This document shows positions 7,327 to 11,329 of a DNA stretch of 11,329 nucleotides, piece after piece. This stretch comes from an uncultured beta proteobacterium. GTDB lineage: Bacteria > Pseudomonadota > Gammaproteobacteria > Burkholderiales > Burkholderiaceae_C. The stretch covers positions 1 to 11,329 of the forward strand of contig CAILKA010000044.1 of the NCBI GenBank assembly GCA_903834645.1, read 5' to 3'. Every line of letters starts with the position of its first letter. The stretch's first letter is position 1. The notes under the pieces are model-generated. The model was not told the origin of the DNA and did no database searches. It worked only from the letters and a program-made list of their open reading frames with translations. The translations under genes and the position numbers were made by a program.

Positions 7327-7934
7327 GGCGTGCCCCCTTCCTCGAGCAGCCGTCGGCGCAGCGCCGCCACGTCACCGCGCCAGGTGCGCCCGCGCGCATC
7401 GGGCTTGAGCCCGCCACGCAGCTCGTCGTAGTCGTGCAGCAGCAGGTGCACCGTGACGCGCTCGCCGAGCTCGCGGCAGGGGCTCGAGACGGTCAGCACG
7501 TCGCGCGGGCGTGGCCCGCCCGGGTCGAGCGTGTCCACCTCGTACGCGATGCCGAGGTCCATCAGGTGCAGCTCGGCCGCCTTCGGGTCGTCGCAGTAGA
7601 GCTCGATGCGCACGCTGGACAGCCGCGTGGCGGTGCCGCGCCACACCGCGCCGGTCAGGTGCGGGCGTAGCCGGTCGAGCCGCTCCATCCAGCGTGCGGC
7701 CACCGCCCGCAGAGCGGCGAGCTCCTGGGGCTGGGTGTCGGCGCAGTAGAGCTCGAGGTAGGACCGCACCTCGTCCTCGACGAGCTCGTTGGCCGGCATC
7801 TCCGAGCGCGAATTCCCGCTGCGCCCGAGGGCGCGGGCGGCCTTGGCCTTTGCCGGCGCGTACTCCAGACCGGTCTCGACGATGAGCCGGGCCGCCTCGG
7901 CGGCGATTTCACGGGTGGCGGCAGTGGGCTCCAT
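7323..7934 (-). CDS. Conserved protein of unknown function, nucleotidyltransferase-like (tentative)
   Basis: This is a 203-residue soluble protein without signal peptide or membrane segment. Residues 8-60 are helical and resemble the start of a Burkholderiales family often listed as hypothetical or nucleotidyltransferase-like (pattern: ...AARLI.E.GL.Y..AK.KAAR.LG..., then ...MPANELVEDEVRSYL...). Residues 70-115 continue with a helix and HLTGAVWRGTATRLSSVRIELY, which in my memory of that family corresponds to a Gly-Thr...Ser-Asp-x-Asp stretch; here the acidic pair is replaced by Ser-Val-Arg-Ile-Glu, so a catalytic metal site is doubtful. The C-terminal part (about 145-170) holds two beta strands and HLLLHDYDELRG. 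The gene lies 33 bases after mtgA and overlaps the TlpA-like gene by four bases, suggesting joint expression. The family link is from memory and uncertain; function unknown. Confidence 0.8.
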   Translation of the reverse strand: MEPTAATREIAAEAARLIVETGLEYAPAKAKAARALGRSGNSRSEMPANELVEDEVRSYLELYCADTQPQELAALRAVAARWMERLDRLRPHLTGAVWRGTATRLSSVRIELYCDDPKAAELHLMDLGIAYEVDTLDPGGPRPRDVLTVSSPCRELGERVTVHLLLHDYDELRGGLKPDARGRTWRGDVAALRRRLLEEGGTP

Positions 7935-7967
7935 GAGGGCGATTGTGGCCCGTGCCCGGGGATGCGC

Positions 7968-8711
7968 TCAGGGCGGCACCACCATGCCCATGCGGGCCAG
8001 CACGGAGCCCGTGCGTGCGGCCAGGTAGGGCGAGCCGGGCAGCCGCTCGAAGCGCTTGGGCGCGGGCAGCATCACCGCCAGCCTGGCTGCCTGCTCCGGG
8101 CTGAGCCGGGCGGCGTCGGTGCGGTAGTAGTGCCGTGCCGCCGCCTGTGCGCCGAACACGCCCGATCCCCACTCGACGCTGTTGAGGTAGATCTCCAGGA
8201 TCCGGCGCTTGCTCAGCAGCGCCTCGAGCATCACCGTGATGGCGAACTCCTGGGCCTTGCGTGCGACCGTGCGCTCACCCGACAGGAAGAGGTTCTTGGC
8301 CAGCTGCTGCGTGATGGTGGAGCCGCCCACGAGCCGCGGCTCGGCGGCGCGCCGGGCACGCGAGGCCTGCTCCTCGGCGCGCGCGTTGCGCGCCCATGCC
8401 CGCTCCAGGGCCGCCCAGTCGAAGCCGGCATGCTCGGTGAACGCGCCGTCCTCGCTGGCGATCACCGCGCGGGCGAGATGGGGCGAGATGCGTGAACCGT
8501 CCACCCACTGTTGGCGCCAAGGCAGTGAACCGGTGCTCGACAGGAGCTGCCAGGCCTCGCTGCGCTGGAAGGCGGTGGACTGCGGATCCAGAACGGTCAT
8601 GGCTGCCACGCGCAGCGCGAAGGTGAGTTGCAGGGCCAGGCCGCACAGCGCCACGAGCACCAGCGCGCGGCCGAGTTGACGCAGCCAGGGGCGGGTAGAG
8701 GCTCGGGCCAT
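7968..8711 (-). CDS. mtgA: Monofunctional biosynthetic peptidoglycan transglycosylase
   Basis: MtgA polymerises lipid II into glycan strands at the outer face of the inner membrane (glycosyltransferase family 51) and has no transpeptidase domain. The 247 residues contain an N-terminal membrane anchor (about 12-37) and the complete GT51 domain: AVIASEDGAFTEHAGFDW at 82-99 with the catalytic E87, GGSTITQQLAKNLFL at 129-143 and RKAQE at 151-155, KRRILEIYLNSVEWG at 168-182 with the second conserved E180, and FGAQAAARHYY at 186-196. The length is typical (about 240). ATG at 8711 begins five bases after the stop of the TonB-like gene, so the two are co-transcribed. In several betaproteobacteria aroE directly precedes mtgA; it is absent here. 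Confidence 0.97.
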   Translation of the reverse strand: MARASTRPWLRQLGRALVLVALCGLALQLTFALRVAAMTVLDPQSTAFQRSEAWQLLSSTGSLPWRQQWVDGSRISPHLARAVIASEDGAFTEHAGFDWAALERAWARNARAEEQASRARRAAEPRLVGGSTITQQLAKNLFLSGERTVARKAQEFAITVMLEALLSKRRILEIYLNSVEWGSGVFGAQAAARHYYRTDAARLSPEQAARLAVMLPAPKRFERLPGSPYLAARTGSVLARMGMVVPP

Positions 8712-8716
8712 CGTTC

Positions 8717-9589
8717 TCAGCCCCCCGGCGCCGAGACCGTGGTCTCCAGGCTGTCGTTGCGCGTGAAACGAAAGCGCGAGGTCACGACGAGCTGGTCGGC
8801 CTGCTGGCGCATCTGCGATGTGAACGGCCCGTAGGGCCCGGCACCGTGCACGATGGCCACCGCACGCTGGTCGAGCACGCGCGAGTCGGAGGGGCGCACC
8901 ACCTCCGCGCCCACGACGCGGCCCTCGGCATCGACGGTGATGTTCATCGTCAGCTCGCCGTAGAGCTTGCGCCCCTGTGCCTCGGGAAAATCACGTGTGC
9001 CGCGCTCTTCGATGCGCCGGCGCAGCGCGTCGTAGTAGACGGCATAGGCCGCCTCGCGGGTGGCCGGGCTCACGTAGCGCTTGCGCGGCCGGGCGTTCTC
9101 CTGCTCGATGCGCTTTTCGATCTCCGCCAGCAGCCTCACCAGCTGGCGCCGGCGCTCCTCCTGCTCGCGCTCCTGCTGCGATACCCCCGCGCGGGTCGGG
9201 CTTGCGGGCACGGGCAGCATGGCGAGCTCGCGTCGCACCTGCGCCAGGAGCATCTGCTGCTCCTGCTGCAGCTGCTGCACCTGGCGCTGGGTGGTCTCGG
9301 CTGCGTCGCCGCTCTCGGTGGCGGCCGACATCGGCAGCGGCGACGTGGCGCGCCCACTGGCAGCCTGCCCGCCACCGGCGAGGTTGGCCTGTGCGATGGC
9401 CTGGGCCTGCGTCGGGGGCTCCTGGCCCCGGGCATTGACGAGGATCACCTCCAGCGGCGTGTCGGTGAAGGCGCGGCGCAGCGCCTCGGGGTCGGCCACC
9501 TGCACCGTGAGCAGCGCCCCGTGCACCGCCACCGAGGCGGCCAGCGCCCACTGCAGGGTCGACCACTCGCCCGGACGCCAGCCGCGCAT
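8717..9589 (-). CDS. TonB/TolA-like energy transducer
   Basis: This is a 290-residue envelope protein anchored in the inner membrane. Residues 12-30 form the single N-terminal membrane helix, including AVHGALL, where TonB-type proteins carry the key helix histidine (H23). The periplasmic part is not the usual Pro-Glu/Pro-Lys rod: residues 99-125 (Gln-rich) and 136-166 (Glu/Arg-rich) look like coiled coils, more as in TolA. The C-terminal domain (about 175-280) carries AYYDALRRRIEERGT-like start features, LYGELTMNITVDAEGRVVGAEVVRPS at 209-234 and the final strands RFRFTR, matching the TonB C-terminal family. The ATG at 9589 is preferred because the membrane helix follows at once and AAGG lies four bases upstream; the frame stays open further 5' inside the RNase gene in another frame. 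No exbB, exbD or receptor gene is near. The RNase gene ends 23 bases upstream. Confidence 0.88.
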   Translation of the reverse strand: MRGWRPGEWSTLQWALAASVAVHGALLTVQVADPEALRRAFTDTPLEVILVNARGQEPPTQAQAIAQANLAGGGQAASGRATSPLPMSAATESGDAAETTQRQVQQLQQEQQMLLAQVRRELAMLPVPASPTRAGVSQQEREQEERRRQLVRLLAEIEKRIEQENARPRKRYVSPATREAAYAVYYDALRRRIEERGTRDFPEAQGRKLYGELTMNITVDAEGRVVGAEVVRPSDSRVLDQRAVAIVHGAGPYGPFTSQMRQQADQLVVTSRFRFTRNDSLETTVSAPGG

Positions 9590-9612
9590 CGCCTTGCTTC
9601 CGGCCTCGCGCC

Positions 9613-11329
9613 TCAGGCGCTGCCCGAGCGCGGCGGCGCGCCCGCTTCGGCGCGATCCGGCGAATCCGTGCCGCTCTCGGCATCCGTGATGTCGATGGCC
9701 AGGGCCAGCGGTGCGGCCGCGCCGATGTCCTCTGCGTCCTCCTCGTCGGGCTCGCCGCTGGCCTGAGCGCCAGCCGTCGGACCGGCCGCGTCGAGCCGGC
9801 CGACGAGGGCCGACCACATGTCCAGCGTCAGCAGGTCGCGTCCCGTGACCCGCACGCGCACGCGCGCGCCGCGCGGCAGCGCGTCGATGCCGGTGGCGCC
9901 CAGCACCAGCGGCAGTGTCTCGGCTCGTGCCAGGCCTTCCTTGATCACGGTGGCGTCGAGCTCGGTCACGCCGTTCTGCTCGAGCCAGCGGATCGTCCAG
10001 TAGCGCTCGATCTGGCGCTGGAAGTCGGCATAGGCGGTGTAGGCGGTGTCGAAGATGGAAATGATGCCGAAGAGCGTCGCATCCTTGGGCTTGAAGGGTG
10101 CCGCCAGCGCCGCGGTGGCACCGTGGCGCGCGCAGGCAATGATCTGCCACTGGTTGACCAGGTCCACGTAGCGGCGCAGGGGCGAGGTGGCCCAGCTGTA
10201 GCACCCCACACCCATGCCGGCGTGGGGCAGTGCCCGGGTGCCCATCCTGACCTTGATGCCCGGCGCCAGGCTCGCCTGGCTGCGGTAGATGCCGGGCACA
10301 CCGAGCTCGGCCAGCCAGGCGCCCCAGGTGGAGTTGGCCAGGATCATCGCCTCGGCCACGATCAGGTCCAGCGGTGCGCCGCGCACGCGGGCGGTGATGT
10401 GCACGCGCTCGTTTCCGTCGGGCTCGAGTTCGACGCCGTCGAGCCGGAAGTTGTAATCCGGCCGGTTGAAGGTCTCGGGCTTGCCACGCACCACCTCCCG
10501 GCGGGCCTTGAGTGCGCGAGCGAGGCGAAAGGCGAAGGCGAGCTCGAGCGCGAAAGGGTAGTGCGCCGGGGCCTGCCCGGTCAGCGAGGGCTCGGTGACG
10601 AGGGCATCCAGCAGGTCGTGGCGCAGGTTGGTGGCGATCGGCACCCGCTCCAGTCGGGTGTGGCGCTCGCGCACCTCGAGCGTGGCCTCGTCGAGCGTCA
10701 GGTACAGGCTCACCGCCGGGCAGTCGCGGCCCTCGGTCAGGGTGTAGCGCTGCACCACCTCGTCGGGGAGCATCGTCAGCTTGTGCCCCGGCATGTAGAC
10801 GGTGGACAGGCGCTCGCGGGCGAGACGGTCGAGCGCGGAGTCGGGCGTGATCGCCAGGCCCGGCGCGGCGATGTGGATGCCGAAGACGACCGTGCCCGAA
10901 CCCAGGCCCTGCACCGACAGCGCGTCGTCGATCTCGGTGGTGCTGGAGTCGTCGATGGAAAACGCCCGAACGTCCGCCAGCGGCAATTCGTCGCTGATGG
11001 CGGGGGCCTGCAGGGCCGGAAAACCCGTGCCTTTCGGGAAGTTTTCAAACAGAAAGCGTTTCCAGTGAAACTGATAGGGCGAGGCAATCGCGCCTGATTC
11101 CTGCAGCAGGTCCAGCGGCGCCTTGTGCGCCGAGCGCGAGGCCTCGACCACCGCCTTGTATTCGGGGCTGTTCTTGTCGGGCTTGAACAAAATCTTGTAG
11201 AGCTGCTCGCGCACCGGCGCCGGACACTGGCCCTGGGCAAGCTCTTCGGCCCAGGCGCTGATCTGCGCAATGACCTGTTTTTTCTTTTCGATGGCGACCA
11301 GTGCCTGCTGCAGGATCTCGGCCGGCGCC
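9613..11329 (-). CDS. RNase II/R-family 3'-5' exoribonuclease, C-terminal part (start outside window)
   Basis: The frame is open to the right edge of the window, so the gene begins outside; the GTG at 11214 is internal. The protein belongs to the RNB superfamily, which degrades single-stranded RNA from the 3' end in the cytoplasm. The catalytic domain opens with FSIDDSSTTEIDDALS (10959-10912), the metal-binding acidic cluster. Further on are FGIHIAAPG, YMPGHKLTMLPDEV (near 10795-10755) and ATSPLRRYVDLVNQWQI (near 10185-10130), the conserved arginine-containing C-terminal RNB motif. A degenerate S1-like segment (GARVRVRVTGRDLLTLD, about 9885-9835) follows, then an acidic, Ala/Pro-rich tail of about 50 residues that looks disordered. 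The fourth position of the acidic cluster, Asp207 in E. coli RNase II, is Glu here. Whether it is called rnb or rnr cannot be decided without the N-terminus. The TonB-like gene follows after 23 bases. Confidence 0.93.
   Translation of the reverse strand, partial: APAEILQQALVAIEKKKQVIAQISAWAEELAQGQCPAPVREQLYKILFKPDKNSPEYKAVVEASRSAHKAPLDLLQESGAIASPYQFHWKRFLFENFPKGTGFPALQAPAISDELPLADVRAFSIDDSSTTEIDDALSVQGLGSGTVVFGIHIAAPGLAITPDSALDRLARERLSTVYMPGHKLTMLPDEVVQRYTLTEGRDCPAVSLYLTLDEATLEVRERHTRLERVPIATNLRHDLLDALVTEPSLTGQAPAHYPFALELAFAFRLARALKARREVVRGKPETFNRPDYNFRLDGVELEPDGNERVHITARVRGAPLDLIVAEAMILANSTWGAWLAELGVPGIYRSQASLAPGIKVRMGTRALPHAGMGVGCYSWATSPLRRYVDLVNQWQIIACARHGATAALAAPFKPKDATLFGIISIFDTAYTAYADFQRQIERYWTIRWLEQNGVTELDATVIKEGLARAETLPLVLGATGIDALPRGARVRVRVTGRDLLTLDMWSALVGRLDAAGPTAGAQASGEPDEEDAEDIGAAAPLALAIDITDAESGTDSPDRAEAGAPPRSGSA

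Noticed and set aside
9590..10204. N-terminal extension of the TonB-like gene to 10204
   Set aside because: The extra 205 codons lie inside the RNase gene in another frame; the membrane helix and ribosome site fit the start at 9589.

Overview
The window is GC-rich, tightly packed chromosomal DNA with the codon use and gene content of a betaproteobacterium, most likely order Burkholderiales in the broad Comamonadaceae/Rubrivivax-Leptothrix group. The main clues are a class Ia ribonucleotide reductase small subunit ending in ...GALSWD, followed by a lysine/alanine-repeat histone H1-like protein with the tail ...AAAWPFPTGSKP, and the aroQ-accB-accC-prmA cluster followed by a zinc-ribbon/DUF3426 protein. 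This placement comes from recalled family patterns, not from a search.

Layout: positions 1-1046 are read on the + strand: the 3' end of nrdB, a 189-base gap with two perfect hairpins, then the histone-like gene and a rho-independent terminator (1087-1113). From 1141 to the right edge every gene is on the minus strand. In transcription order (right to left) they are: an RNase II/R-family exoribonuclease (N-terminus outside the window), a TonB/TolA-like energy transducer, mtgA, a conserved protein of unknown function, a TlpA-like thioredoxin, aroQ, accB, accC, prmA, a zinc-ribbon DUF3426 membrane protein and a PfkB-family kinase. The histone gene and the kinase converge on the terminator. No gap between genes exceeds 190 bases.

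Functions: two co-directional blocks can be seen. The upstream block (RNase, TonB-like, mtgA, unknown, TlpA; gaps of 23, 5 and 33 bases, then a 4-base overlap) mixes RNA turnover with envelope functions: energy transduction, peptidoglycan glycan-strand synthesis and extracytoplasmic thiol chemistry. An 88-base gap with a plausible promoter precedes aroQ. The second block covers the shikimate pathway (AroQ), the first step of fatty acid synthesis (AccB and AccC, the biotin carrier and biotin carboxylase of acetyl-CoA carboxylase), ribosomal protein L11 methylation (PrmA), an uncharacterised membrane protein and a sugar/nucleoside kinase.

There are no RNA genes, insertion sequences, phage genes, CRISPR arrays or attachment sites that I can support. 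This looks like a conserved housekeeping region and I do not see a new multi-gene system in it. The most notable details are a pure 10-copy hexanucleotide tract coding for (Glu-Thr)10, the 20-copy Lys-Lys histone repeat with its structured leader, an Asp-to-Glu change at one active-site position of the RNase, and a uncharacterised protein translationally linked to the thioredoxin.
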